DNA of 64,000 bases, from the NCBI RefSeq assembly GCF_036227265.1, contig NZ_CP109446.1, forward strand, positions 1,339,501 through 1,403,500. Reading direction: 5' to 3'. The translations under genes and the position numbers were made by a program. Of this stretch, positions 43,412-52,240 are shown piece by piece. Numbering within the stretch: position 1 is the stretch's first letter; every line of letters starts with the position of its first letter. This DNA is from Streptomyces sp. NBC_01476. GTDB lineage: Bacteria > Actinomycetota > Actinomycetes > Streptomycetales > Streptomycetaceae. The notes beneath the pieces are model-generated. The model was given only the letters and a program-made list of their open reading frames with translations, was not told the DNA's origin and did no database searches.

Positions 43412-44215
43412 TCAGCGCCGGGTGACGTAGAAGGCCAGTGCGGAGGCGGCGGCCACATTGAGGGAGTCGACGCCCGCGGCCATCGGGATGCTCACCTGAG
43501 TGTCGGCCTCCTGGAGAGCCCCCTTCGACAGGCCGTCGCCCTCGGTGCCGAACAGCAGCGCCAGCTTCTCGTGGCGGCGGGCGGCGAGTTCGTCGAGGGT
43601 GATCGCGTCATCGGCGAGACAGAGGGCCGCGGTCACGAAGCCGTGGGAGCGCAGCAGTTCCAGGTCCGCGGGCCAGGAGTCGAGCCGGGTCCACGGGATC
43701 TGGAAGACGGTGCCCATCGAGACCTTCACGGCCCGCCGGTAGAGGGGGTCGGCGCAGCGCGGGCTGAGCAGCACCGCGTCGATGCCGAGGGCGGCGGCGT
43801 TACGGAAGGCGGCGCCGAGGTTGGCGTGGTCGACGGTGTCCTCGAAGACCGCGATCCGGTGGGCACCGGCGAGCAGCCCGGCCGGGGCCGGCAGCGGTTT
43901 TCTGGCCATGGCGGCGAGTGCGCCGCGGTGCACGTGGTAGCCGGTGACCTGTTCCGCGAGTGCCGGGGTGACCAGATACACCGGGGCGGTGGCCGCCTCG
44001 ATGACGTCGCCCATGACATCGAGCCACTTCGCGGAGAGCAGCATCGACCGCATCGCGTAGCCGGCCGCGGTGGCCCGGCGGATCACCTTCTCGCCCTCGG
44101 CGATGAACAGGCCCTCGGCGGGTTCGCGGTGGCGGCGCAGGGCGACGTCGGTCAGCGAGGTGTAGTCGGTGAACCGCGGGTCGGCGGGGTCGTCCAGGAC
44201 GATCGGTTCAGCCAC
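43412..44215 (-). CDS. SpoU/TrmH-family RNA 2'-O-methyltransferase
   Basis: The 267-residue protein has an N-terminal substrate-binding domain and a SPOUT methyltransferase domain with NLGAAFRNAAALGIDAVLL, LLFGTEGDGLS and the knot-forming MAAGVDSLNVAAASA motif. It should methylate a ribose in rRNA or tRNA, and the target is unknown. The GTG start at 44215 overlaps the end of cobA by 8 bases, so it is co-transcribed although not part of cobalamin synthesis. Confidence 0.92.
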   Translation of the reverse strand: MAEPIVLDDPADPRFTDYTSLTDVALRRHREPAEGLFIAEGEKVIRRATAAGYAMRSMLLSAKWLDVMGDVIEAATAPVYLVTPALAEQVTGYHVHRGALAAMARKPLPAPAGLLAGAHRIAVFEDTVDHANLGAAFRNAAALGIDAVLLSPRCADPLYRRAVKVSMGTVFQIPWTRLDSWPADLELLRSHGFVTAALCLADDAITLDELAARRHEKLALLFGTEGDGLSKGALQEADTQVSIPMAAGVDSLNVAAASALAFYVTRR

Positions 44216-45452
44216 GCGGGGCCACCGCCCGGCCGGCGCCGGCCCCCACACCGACCACGTCGCCGATGACGATGACGGCGGGCGGGCGTACGCCTTCGGC
44301 CGCCACCTGGGCGGCGACGGTGGCCAGGGTGGCGTCCACCCGGCGCTGCGCGGCGGTGGTGCCCTCCTGCACGACGGCGACCAGAGTGTCCGCGGACCGG
44401 CCGCCCGCGATCAGGGTGTCGGCGATGGAGCCGATCCGTTCCACCGCCATCAGCAGGACGAGGGTGCCGCGCAGCCGGGCCAGCGCGGACCAGTCGACGA
44501 GGGAGCGCGGGTCGTCGGGGGCGACATGGCCGCTGACCACGGTGAACTCGTGCGCGACGCCGCGGTGTGTGACGGGGATGCCGGCCGCGCCCGGCACGCT
44601 GATGGAGCTGGAGATACCGGGGACCACGGTGACCGGGATGCCGGCGTCGGCGAGCGCCTCGGCCTCTTCCATACCGCGGCCGAAGACGTAAGGGTCGCCG
44701 CCCTTGAGCCGGACCACGGCCTTGCCGGCCTTGGCGTGCTCGATCAGTGCGGTGTTGATGGCCTCCTGGGCCATCGCCCGGCCGTACGGGATCTTCGCCG
44801 CGTCGATCACCTCGACGTGCGGGGGCAGTTCGTCCAGCAGGTCGCGCGGGCCGAGGCGGTCGGCGATCACCACGTCGGCCTCGGCGAGGAGGCGGCGGCC
44901 ACGGACCGTGATCAGGTCGGGGTCGCCGGGGCCGCCGCCGACCAGGGCGACGCCGGCGGTACGGGTCCGGTGCTGCGGTGCGACGAGGGTGCCGTCGCGC
45001 AGGCCGGCGACGACCGCGTCGCGTACGGCGGCGGAGCGGCGCGGGTCGCGGCCGGTGAGGACGGCGACGGTGACCCCGTCGGTGCGGCCGGTGGCCGGGG
45101 TCCAGGCGGTGGCGGCTTCGGCGTCGTCGCTGCGTACGCACCAGATCCGGCGGGCTTCGGCTTCCGCGGAGGCGGCGGCGTTGGCGGCGTGGTCGGTGCT
45201 GGCGATCAGGGCGTACCAGGAGCCTTCGAGGTCACCGTCCTGGTAGGGGCGGGGCTCCCAGCGCAGTTCACCGGCTGCCGCCATGGCCTCGACGGAGGGG
45301 GTCACCGAGGGCGACACCAGCACGATGTCGGCTCCCGCCGAGACCAGGGCGGGCAGCCGCCGCTGGGCGACCTGTCCGCCGCCGACCACCACCACGCGCC
45401 GCCCGGCCAGCCGCAGCCCTACGGGGTATGCGGACACGTCCTGCCGGTCCAT
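44208..45452 (-). CDS. cobA: Uroporphyrinogen-III C-methyltransferase fused to precorrin-2 dehydrogenase-like domain (CobA/CysG type)
   Basis: The 414-residue protein has an N-terminal NAD-binding siroheme-synthase domain (VVVVGGGQVAQRRLPAL, residues about 15-35). A C-terminal SAM-dependent methyltransferase follows, with VALVGGGPGDPDLITVRG and VVRLKGGDPYVFGRG. It makes precorrin-2 (and perhaps sirohydrochlorin), the branch point to siroheme and cobalamin. I chose the ATG at 45452 (MDRQDVSAYPVGL) because AAGGAG sits 6 bases upstream. Starts at 45476 or 45482 would lengthen it. Confidence 0.93.
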   Translation of the reverse strand: MDRQDVSAYPVGLRLAGRRVVVVGGGQVAQRRLPALVSAGADIVLVSPSVTPSVEAMAAAGELRWEPRPYQDGDLEGSWYALIASTDHAANAAASAEAEARRIWCVRSDDAEAATAWTPATGRTDGVTVAVLTGRDPRRSAAVRDAVVAGLRDGTLVAPQHRTRTAGVALVGGGPGDPDLITVRGRRLLAEADVVIADRLGPRDLLDELPPHVEVIDAAKIPYGRAMAQEAINTALIEHAKAGKAVVRLKGGDPYVFGRGMEEAEALADAGIPVTVVPGISSSISVPGAAGIPVTHRGVAHEFTVVSGHVAPDDPRSLVDWSALARLRGTLVLLMAVERIGSIADTLIAGGRSADTLVAVVQEGTTAAQRRVDATLATVAAQVAAEGVRPPAVIVIGDVVGVGAGAGRAVAPRG

Positions 45453-45833
45453 CTGCGGCTCCTTGCGCTCAGTCATCCCCACGCGGCCCTGCGGCCCGCC
45501 TCACCAGGTCACCCCCAGATTACGGTGCGCCCTTCCTCTCCCCGGCCACCCACCACCCCGCCGCGGCGGCGGCAATGGGGGCACCCAACCCCCAACGGCA
45601 CGCAAGAGCACGGCACCCACCGCCGAAGCCGCGCCCGAAGCCCGGCGGGACCCCACATCCCGCCGCGACGGCGGGAAGCCACACGGCGCGAACCGGCGGT
45701 GCCAAACCCACCCCAACCGGGCCAGGGCCGGCCCGGCACCGCCGAAAAGCGCCATCCCGCGTCCCGCCGCGACGGCGGAAAAGGGGGCACCCCCCCAGCG
45801 GCGCCCGGCGCACCCACCTTCGGCGGGGGGCCG
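45453..45833. other. Intergenic region with GC hairpins, no cobalamin riboswitch seen
   Basis: These 381 bases lie between the cobT stop and the cobA start, both minus-strand genes. TCCCGCCG-CGA-CGGCGGGA (45658-45676) is a perfect 8-bp hairpin, and a second copy of CCGCCGCGACGGCGG lies at 45764-45778. They could end cobT transcription. I looked for a B12-box (GCCACTG) on the minus strand and found none. Several frames are open only because of the base composition. Confidence 0.5.
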
Positions 45834-48800
45834 TTAGGACTTTTCGGTGACGCCGGCCGCGTCGAAGGTGGCTACCTCGTGCATGACGCGGGCCGCGCTC
45901 TGGACGAGAGGGAGGGCGAGGAGCGCGCCGGTGCCTTCGCCGAGGCGGAGGTCGAGATCGACCAGCGGGCGCAGGCCGAGCGTGGTGAGGGCCGCGACAT
46001 GGCCCGGCTCAGCGCTGCGGTGCCCCGCGATGCACGCCGCCAGCACCTCGGGAGCGATCGCCCGCGCGACCAGCGCCGCCGCACCGGCACTGACACCGTC
46101 CAGGATGACCGGCGTCCGCAGCGCCGCCGCACCGAGCAACAGCCCGACCATCGCCGCGTGTTCGAGCCCGCCGACCGCCGCGAGGACCGCGATCGGGTCC
46201 GCCGGATCCGGCCGGTGCAGCTCAAGCGCGCGCCGCACCACCTCGATCTTCCGCGCGTGCATCTCGTCGTTGATGCCAGTACCCCGCCCGGTCACCTCCG
46301 CCGGGTCCGCCCCGGTGAAGACGGAGATCAGCACCGCCGACGCCGTGGTGTTGGCGATCCCCATCTCCCCGGTGAGCAGCGCCTTGTTCCCCGCCGACAC
46401 CAGATCCCGCGCCGTCTCGATCCCGACCTCGATCGCTCGCAGCGCCTCTTCCCGGCTCATCGCCGGCCCCTGCGTGAAGTCCGCCGTGCCGGGCCGCACC
46501 TTCCGCGGCAGCAGCCCCGGCGTGCTGGGGAGTTCCGAGGCGACACCGACGTCGATGACGCACACCTCCGCCCCCACCTGATTGGCGAACGCGTTGCAGA
46601 CCGCGCCACCGCCGAGGAAGTTCGCCACCATCTGCCCGGTGACCTCCTGCGGCCACGCCGTGACGCCCTGGGCGTGCACCCCGTGGTCCCCGGCGAAGAT
46701 CGCCACCGCCGCGGGCTCCGGGATCGGCGGCGGGCACTGCCGGGAGAGCCCGCTGAGCTGCGCGGAGATGATCTCCAGCATGCCCAGCGCCCCCGCCGGC
46801 TTCGTCATCCGCTTCTGCCGCTCCCATGCCTCGCCGAGCGCCTTCGCGTCCAGCGGCCGGATGCCGCGCAGTGTCTCGTCGAGCAGGTCGTGCGGCTCCT
46901 CGCCGGGCAGCGCCCGGTTGCCGTACTCCTCCTCGTGGACGACCCACGACAGCGGCCGCCGCTTGGACCAGCCGGCCTGCATCAGCTCGGGCTCGTCCGG
47001 GAACTCGTCCACGTAGCCGACGCAGAGGTAGGCGACGACCTCCAGGTGTTCGGGCAGGCCGAGTTCGGTGACCATCTGCCGCTCGTCGAAGAAGCTGACC
47101 CAGCCGACGCCGAGCCCTTCGGCGCGGGCCGCGAGCCACAGGTTCTCCACCGCGAGGGCCGAGGAGTACGGGGCCATCTGCGGCTGGGTGTGCCGGCCGA
47201 GGGTGTGCCGGCCGCCGCGGGTGGGGTCGGCGGTGACCACGATGTTCACCGGGGTGTCGAGGATCGCCTCGATCTTCAGCTCACGGAACTGCCGGGCCCG
47301 CGCCTTGGGCAGCGACTTCGCGTACGCGTCGCGCTGGTGCATGGCCAGTTCGTGCATCTTCTCGCGGGTCTTCTCCGACCGGATCACGACGAAGTCCCAC
47401 GGCTGGGAGTGCCCCACGCTCGGCGCGGTGTGCGCGGCTTCCAGGACCCGGAGCAGCACGTCGTGCGGGATCGGGTCGGAGCGGAAGCCGTTACGGATGT
47501 CCCGCCGTTCGCGCATCACCCGGTGCACCGCGTCCCGCACCGCGGGTTCGTACGGCTCGGCAGGTGCGCCCTGCTCCTCTTCAAGGGCCGTGGAGATGTC
47601 CACGCCGGACGTGAACGAGGGGTCCGGTTCGCCGGCGGACGCGGCGCGGCGCCTGCGGCCCTTGCCGGCCTCGGCTGCGAGGCGGGTTTCGGCTTCCGCC
47701 GGGGTGGGCTGCGGTTCTCCGGGGACCGCGGGCTCTATGGCCTCGGCCGGGGCGCGTACGACGAAGTTGCCGGAGCCGGCCACGTCCTCCACCGCGAGGG
47801 CGGGGGGCGGTACGGCGGCCTCCGCGGGGACGGGCGGCGCGGTCTCGTCCGGCGCCGCGACGGCGGGTTCCGGCGCCACCGCCGCGACCAGCGTCTCAGC
47901 CGGCACCCCGACGACTGCCGCCGCGGTCACCGCGACCCCGGCGGCAGGAGTGCCGGACTCCTCGGCCGGAGCCGGGGCGGCCGGTGCGGCGGCGGCCACG
48001 GCGGCCGGTGCGGCGTCAACCGGCGGTTGCGTACGCTCCGGGGCAGCCGCCGGCTCGGCGGTCACCGGTGCGGTTTCCACCGGCTCGGGGCCGGGCTGAG
48101 CCTGGACCGGCTCGGCCGGCTCCCGTACGGGCACGGCCGCGGGCGCGGCGGCCGCTTCGGCGACCGGCGCCGGCGATCCCGCGCCCGGGGACGGCTCCTG
48201 CCCGGCCGGGGCCGCGAACTGCGGCCCTTCCGTGGCCTGCTCGCCCTGCGGCGCGGCCGGGAAGTGCTGCGGCGCGATGATGCTGTCGGCGTGCGGGATC
48301 AGCGACTGCTGGGAGACCTCGGGCGCGGCGGCGCCGGCGGCGGGCCAGGCGCTGCTGGGGACCGGCACCGCCGGGTTGCCCGGCTCGCCGGTCTGCTGCG
48401 CCGGGATGCCGGCCGTGTCGTCGGAGGGCACGTCGAGGTATTCGGGTCCCGAAGTGGCCGGTCCCGAGGCGCGGACCGCGGGCCCCCGGTCGGCGAGCGA
48501 ACGTACCGAGACGCCGCCGCTCGACGGGTCCGGGATCGGCGGGCCCATGTGCAGCGGGCGGCGCGGAGCGGGTGCGACGGGGGGCTGGACGGCCGGCTCC
48601 CCCAGCGGCTGCGCGGCACCCTGCCCGGCGGCGGCGACCGGCTCGCTGACCTCACCCGGGGGCGGGCCCTGTTCGGCGCCGGCCTGCGCGGAGGCGGCGA
48701 ACGCCTGCCCGGCAAGGCCGCCCGAGGGTGCGGCACCGGCCGGTCCGTGCACGTCCTGTCCTTCACTCCCCGGCCCGGTGAACGCCTGCCCGGCACCGGC

Positions 48801-49607
48801 CTCTTCGGGCAGACCGCCCCCGGGCATGCCCGGTGCGGGCACGTGCTGACCGGTGGCGCCCTGACCTGCGTACACCGGCTCGGCACCGGCCTGTTCGGGC
48901 AGAACACCCCCGGGCTCGCCCGGCCCGGAAACACCCTGGCCCGCGAACGCCTGCCCGGCACCGTTCTGTTCGGGCAGCCCGCCCCCGAACCCAGCCGGCC
49001 CGGTAACACCCTGACCTGCGTATCCCTGTTCGGCCGGCCCGCCCGCCGGCGCACCGCGTCCGGGCAGGCTCTGCCCCGGCGCACCCTGCGCGGGGACGGC
49101 CTGGCCCGCGAACGCCTGCCCGGCACCAGCTTCTTCGGGCAGAACACCCCCGGGCATGCCCGGTGCGGGCACGTGCTGACCGGTGGCGCCCTGTTCCGCG
49201 TACACCGGCTCGGGGCCGCCCTGGTGCGGGACGGGAAGCGGCCCGACGGAATCGGAAACCGACGGCGCGTCATACCGCTGGGCGGGCACCGGCTGCGGAT
49301 CGCTCCAGCTGCCCTGCGGCCCGGGCATCAGCAGCACGTCGTCCTCGTCGTCCAGGGGTGCGGCGCCGGGTGCCGCCGGGTGGTCGAGGTAGTCGTACGC
49401 GACGGCGCCGTGCTGCTCTGCGGCCTGCGCGGGGAGCCCCTGATGCGCGGGCAGCGGCTGCGGGGCGAGGGGAGCCTGCGCTTCCGCTCCCCATCCGGGC
49501 TGCTGCGGTACGCCGTTGCCGGGAACGTCGAGGTGCGGCCGGCGAGCCGCTTCTCCGACTGCGTTCTCCGGCAGCCCCTCGCCGGGGATCTGACCGGTGT
49601 CCGTCAT
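45834..49607 (-). CDS. cobT: BluB-CobT fusion: 5,6-dimethylbenzimidazole synthase + nicotinate-nucleotide:DMB phosphoribosyltransferase, with long repetitive N-terminus
   Basis: The protein is 1257 residues long. Residues 1 to about 670 are Pro/Ala/Gly/Gln/Val-rich with imperfect repeats. Residues about 680-890 match BluB, a nitroreductase-fold enzyme that converts FMNH2 to 5,6-dimethylbenzimidazole (RRDIRNGFRSDPIP, APSVGHSQPWDFVVIRS). Residues about 910-1257 match CobT (IFAGDHGVHAQGV, FLGGGAVCNAFA, and RLGEGTGALLALP with the catalytic Glu), which activates that base as alpha-ribazole phosphate. The fusion thus couples two consecutive steps of lower-ligand assembly. The ATG at 49607 has a GAGGGG site and overlaps a 6-codon leader ORF. 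Confidence 0.92.
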   Translation of the reverse strand: MTDTGQIPGEGLPENAVGEAARRPHLDVPGNGVPQQPGWGAEAQAPLAPQPLPAHQGLPAQAAEQHGAVAYDYLDHPAAPGAAPLDDEDDVLLMPGPQGSWSDPQPVPAQRYDAPSVSDSVGPLPVPHQGGPEPVYAEQGATGQHVPAPGMPGGVLPEEAGAGQAFAGQAVPAQGAPGQSLPGRGAPAGGPAEQGYAGQGVTGPAGFGGGLPEQNGAGQAFAGQGVSGPGEPGGVLPEQAGAEPVYAGQGATGQHVPAPGMPGGGLPEEAGAGQAFTGPGSEGQDVHGPAGAAPSGGLAGQAFAASAQAGAEQGPPPGEVSEPVAAAGQGAAQPLGEPAVQPPVAPAPRRPLHMGPPIPDPSSGGVSVRSLADRGPAVRASGPATSGPEYLDVPSDDTAGIPAQQTGEPGNPAVPVPSSAWPAAGAAAPEVSQQSLIPHADSIIAPQHFPAAPQGEQATEGPQFAAPAGQEPSPGAGSPAPVAEAAAAPAAVPVREPAEPVQAQPGPEPVETAPVTAEPAAAPERTQPPVDAAPAAVAAAAPAAPAPAEESGTPAAGVAVTAAAVVGVPAETLVAAVAPEPAVAAPDETAPPVPAEAAVPPPALAVEDVAGSGNFVVRAPAEAIEPAVPGEPQPTPAEAETRLAAEAGKGRRRRAASAGEPDPSFTSGVDISTALEEEQGAPAEPYEPAVRDAVHRVMRERRDIRNGFRSDPIPHDVLLRVLEAAHTAPSVGHSQPWDFVVIRSEKTREKMHELAMHQRDAYAKSLPKARARQFRELKIEAILDTPVNIVVTADPTRGGRHTLGRHTQPQMAPYSSALAVENLWLAARAEGLGVGWVSFFDERQMVTELGLPEHLEVVAYLCVGYVDEFPDEPELMQAGWSKRRPLSWVVHEEEYGNRALPGEEPHDLLDETLRGIRPLDAKALGEAWERQKRMTKPAGALGMLEIISAQLSGLSRQCPPPIPEPAAVAIFAGDHGVHAQGVTAWPQEVTGQMVANFLGGGAVCNAFANQVGAEVCVIDVGVASELPSTPGLLPRKVRPGTADFTQGPAMSREEALRAIEVGIETARDLVSAGNKALLTGEMGIANTTASAVLISVFTGADPAEVTGRGTGINDEMHARKIEVVRRALELHRPDPADPIAVLAAVGGLEHAAMVGLLLGAAALRTPVILDGVSAGAAALVARAIAPEVLAACIAGHRSAEPGHVAALTTLGLRPLVDLDLRLGEGTGALLALPLVQSAARVMHEVATFDAAGVTEKS

Positions 49608-49624
49608 GCGTGCCCCTCGCCCAT
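49604..49624 (-). other. Candidate 6-codon leader ORF overlapping cobT start
   Basis: AAGGAG, 8 bases, then ATG at 49624 opens MGEGHA and stops at a TGA that overlaps the cobT ATG as ATGA. The ribosome site is better than the one before cobT itself, so ribosomes may enter here and re-initiate. It could equally be chance. Confidence 0.4.
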
Positions 49625-49856
49625 CGGTTTCGCTCCTTCCAGCCGCTGCGCCGCCACAGCCCGACCCCCACGAAGCACAACGAGCGTGTCAGGGATGCGG
49701 CACGTCGGCGCCGGGTGCCGGTAGAGCTCGACACCTCGTCAACGCACGACGACGGCACAACGATCCGTCAGCCTACCCCCCGCCGGGAGGCCCTCCGGCC
49801 CGGAGTCCGCACCTCGGGACGTATCTCACACGCCCCCCTCCCGTACCACCCCAGTA

Positions 49857-49884
49857 CCGCTACGACCAGCGAAAACACGGTCAA
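49857..49884 (-). promoter_or_regulatory. Candidate promoter of cobT
   Basis: On the minus strand TTGACC (49884-49879) and TAGCGG (49862-49857) are 16 bases apart, similar to other HrdB-like promoters here. It would give a leader of about 240 bases. The leader shows no B12-box. A weak 5-bp hairpin (49890-49904) just upstream may end cobL transcription. Confidence 0.45.
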
Positions 49885-49932
49885 GGGTGCCCCTGTGAAA
49901 GGGGTTGCGAAAGTGGGTGGTCCCTGCACGGG

Positions 49933-51132
49933 TCAGCGTCGGCTGGCGCTCAGCGCGAAGGTCACCGAGCGCTCCCGCTCGGCCCATTCGCTGTCCAGTT
50001 CGACGGACTGGAGCAGCACCCGCTCGACCTCGTAACCGCCCTCCGCGAGCGCCCTGGTGACCGATTCCGCGGTGTCCCGGGTGGCGGCCGTGGTGACGAT
50101 CCGCTCCGGGCGGCGCGCCACGCAGGCGCTGACGACCTCGGCGTCGGCGTGCCCGATCCGGACCACATCGGGCTCCGGGAGGTCTTCGAGGGCCTGCGGC
50201 GCGGTGCCGTGCACGATGTGGAGTTCGACACCACCGCGCCGGGCGGCGACCTTGATCCAGTCGCAGGCGTCGGCGTCGCGGTCGACGGCGATGACGGCGG
50301 CGCCGAACCTGGCCGCCTCTATGGCGATCGAGCCGTCCGCGGCGCCGATGTCCCACACCAGGTCGCCAGTACGCGGCCCGAGCCTGGCCAGTTGGAAGGC
50401 GCGCAGTTGCGCGGGGACGTGGCCGCCGTACTCGGAGGCGAGCGCCCAGCCGCGTACCGGGCCGGGGAAGCCGGGGTCGCGGCCGGCGATCCAGCCGGTG
50501 CGGCCGGCCACACCGGGTGCGTTCGAGGTCATGCCGCCGACGACCAGGACCACATTGGGCTCGCGCCAGATGTGGTCGGCGACCTTGTCGGAGGTGAGGA
50601 CGGTGACCTGTTCCTGCTCGGTGCCCAGCGCCTCGCAGATGACGAAGGTGCGGTGCACCCCGGTGAGCAGCAGGGCGAGTTCGGCCGGGCCGGCGCCGGG
50701 GGCGGTGAGCACCGCGACCTTGGGGTAGGCGCGGCACACGTTGACGGCCTGGCGCAGGGTACGGCTGGTGGCGGCGACCACCCGCGCGTCGTCCCATGGC
50801 ATACCGGCCCGGGCGAACGCCTGGGCGACGGCGGAGACGCCGGGGATGACCTCGACCTCCAGGCCGTGTTCGGGGTCGCGCAGGGCGCGCACCACACCGA
50901 AGAAGCCGGGGTCGCCGCCGGCGAGCACCACGGCGGTGCCGCGGTGGCCGGCGATCCGCCGGGCGGCGATCTCGATGCTGCCCAGCACGATCTGCTCGGC
51001 GTTCTTGTTGACGTACGGAAGGGCGAGATGCGGTCGGGTACCCGCCACCAGGGTCGCCGCGCTGAGTGCGGCTTTGGCGGCGTCGGACGGCGGTGAGCCG
51101 TCCCAACCGATCACGGTGACCCGGTCGGCCAT
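49933..51132 (-). CDS. cobL: Precorrin-6Y C5,15-methyltransferase (decarboxylating), CbiE-CbiT fusion
   Basis: CobL adds two methyl groups and removes the acetate side chain of precorrin-6Y in cobalamin synthesis. The 399-residue protein has the CbiE half (residues 1 to about 200, starting MADRVTVIGWDG with GGDPGFFGVVRAL and VIPGVSAVAQAFARAG). The CbiT half follows with the SAM site LVWDIGAADGSIAIEAARFG. The segment after it reads PDVVRIGHADAEVV, where many CbiT proteins have a Gly-rich FIGGxG. The ATG at 51132 has GGAGGGG upstream. An open extension to 51261 is unlikely. Confidence 0.9.
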   Translation of the reverse strand: MADRVTVIGWDGSPPSDAAKAALSAATLVAGTRPHLALPYVNKNAEQIVLGSIEIAARRIAGHRGTAVVLAGGDPGFFGVVRALRDPEHGLEVEVIPGVSAVAQAFARAGMPWDDARVVAATSRTLRQAVNVCRAYPKVAVLTAPGAGPAELALLLTGVHRTFVICEALGTEQEQVTVLTSDKVADHIWREPNVVLVVGGMTSNAPGVAGRTGWIAGRDPGFPGPVRGWALASEYGGHVPAQLRAFQLARLGPRTGDLVWDIGAADGSIAIEAARFGAAVIAVDRDADACDWIKVAARRGGVELHIVHGTAPQALEDLPEPDVVRIGHADAEVVSACVARRPERIVTTAATRDTAESVTRALAEGGYEVERVLLQSVELDSEWAERERSVTFALSASRR

Positions 51133-51313
51133 CGTCTGCCCCTCCATGGCGGTGCGGATCGCGGTGGTGCTGGTGGTCTCCCCGGCCGGAAACCGGGAGC
51201 GGAAAATCGCGCGGAACGCGGGAAACACGAGGACACGGAACCACGGGACCGTGCGGAACACAGTCCCGGGGTGAGAACCCTAACCCGGAGCTGTGCGCCG
51301 CGTTACGGCGCGG

Positions 51314-51985
51314 TCAGTGCCAGTCGGCGTAGGCGGTGTAGTCGGTGTACTGGGTGTAGTTGCCGTACCGGTCGTCGCCCGCGCCGGAGCCGGAACTCTC
51401 GTCGAGGTCCTCCGGCAGCAGACTCCACACCAGCAGGTCGGTGCGGGTCTCGGCCCAGGTGCCGTCCCCGGTCAGGGTACGGACCAGCCCGGCTCCGCGC
51501 AGCACTCCCTCGCTGACGCAGCCGACTTTCTGGGCGACCTGCTGGGAGGCGGTGTTGTCGGCGGCGGTCCGCAGTTCGACCCGGGCGAAGGACTGCTCCG
51601 CGAAGAGCCAGCGGCAGACCGCGAGCACCGCTTCGCAGGCGTATCCCTCGCCGCGGGCCCAGGAGGCGGTGAGGTAGCCGATCTCGGTGGCCCTGATCCG
51701 CCAGTCGGTGCGCTGCAGGGAGACCGTGCCGACCAGCCGCTGGGTGAGGAACTCGGTGACGGCGAGCACCAGGCCGCGGCCCTCGGTACGCTCGGCGGGC
51801 GCGGCTCTGCCGACGAAGTCCCTGGCCGCCTCGGCGGTGTACGGGTGGGGCACCCCGGTCCAGGCGGTGATCAGCTCGTCGTCCATCATCTCCACCAGCG
51901 CCGGGACGTCGGCTTCCTCGTATGCGCGCAACACCAGCCGCTCCGTGGAGATGGAGATGTCCGGGAAGGCCGGTGCTGAGGTCAT
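51314..51985 (-). CDS. GNAT (RimJ/RimL-type) acetyltransferase with Tyr-rich tail
   Basis: The 223-residue protein starts MTSAPAFPDISISTERLVLRAY, the usual RimJ/RimL-like opening. It keeps the acetyl-CoA site around EIGYLTASWARGEGYACEAVLAV and NTASQQVAQKVGCVSEGVLRG. The C-terminal 30 residues are different: acidic, then GNYTQYTDYTAYADWH, encoded by short GGTGTA-type repeats. The substrate is unknown. An upstream ATG at 52042 is possible. It follows cobL by 181 bp on its upstream side but has no visible link to cobalamin. Confidence 0.87.
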   Translation of the reverse strand: MTSAPAFPDISISTERLVLRAYEEADVPALVEMMDDELITAWTGVPHPYTAEAARDFVGRAAPAERTEGRGLVLAVTEFLTQRLVGTVSLQRTDWRIRATEIGYLTASWARGEGYACEAVLAVCRWLFAEQSFARVELRTAADNTASQQVAQKVGCVSEGVLRGAGLVRTLTGDGTWAETRTDLLVWSLLPEDLDESSGSGAGDDRYGNYTQYTDYTAYADWH

Positions 51986-52240
51986 TCGCTGCTCCGTAAC
52001 CAGGGGCATGGGTGGATTGCACGGCTGTGAACTGAACAGCATGCATCATCATGCGCCGCTGCCACCGGGCAGGGTCGTGGCGGCGGGGCGGGCGCACGGT
52101 GGGCCGTGTGCCGGATGGTGCGGCGGTGCGCTTGCGGTGGTGCGGCGGCGCGATGGGGCGAACGCCCTTTCAGAGTAGGGTGGATGCCGGTCGGATCGGG
52201 TATCCGTGGACGTCATCCGATCCTGCTACCGTCAGCCCGC

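Noticed and set aside
44169..49724. A 1851-codon open frame on the plus strand opposite cobA and cobT
   Set aside because: It is the antisense shadow of GC-rich coding sequence. Its translation is low-complexity Arg/Gly/His and has no ribosome site or family similarity.
45453..49880. Cobalamin riboswitch near cobA or cobT
   Set aside because: I searched both leader regions for the B12-box and found none. It cannot be excluded without a covariance search.
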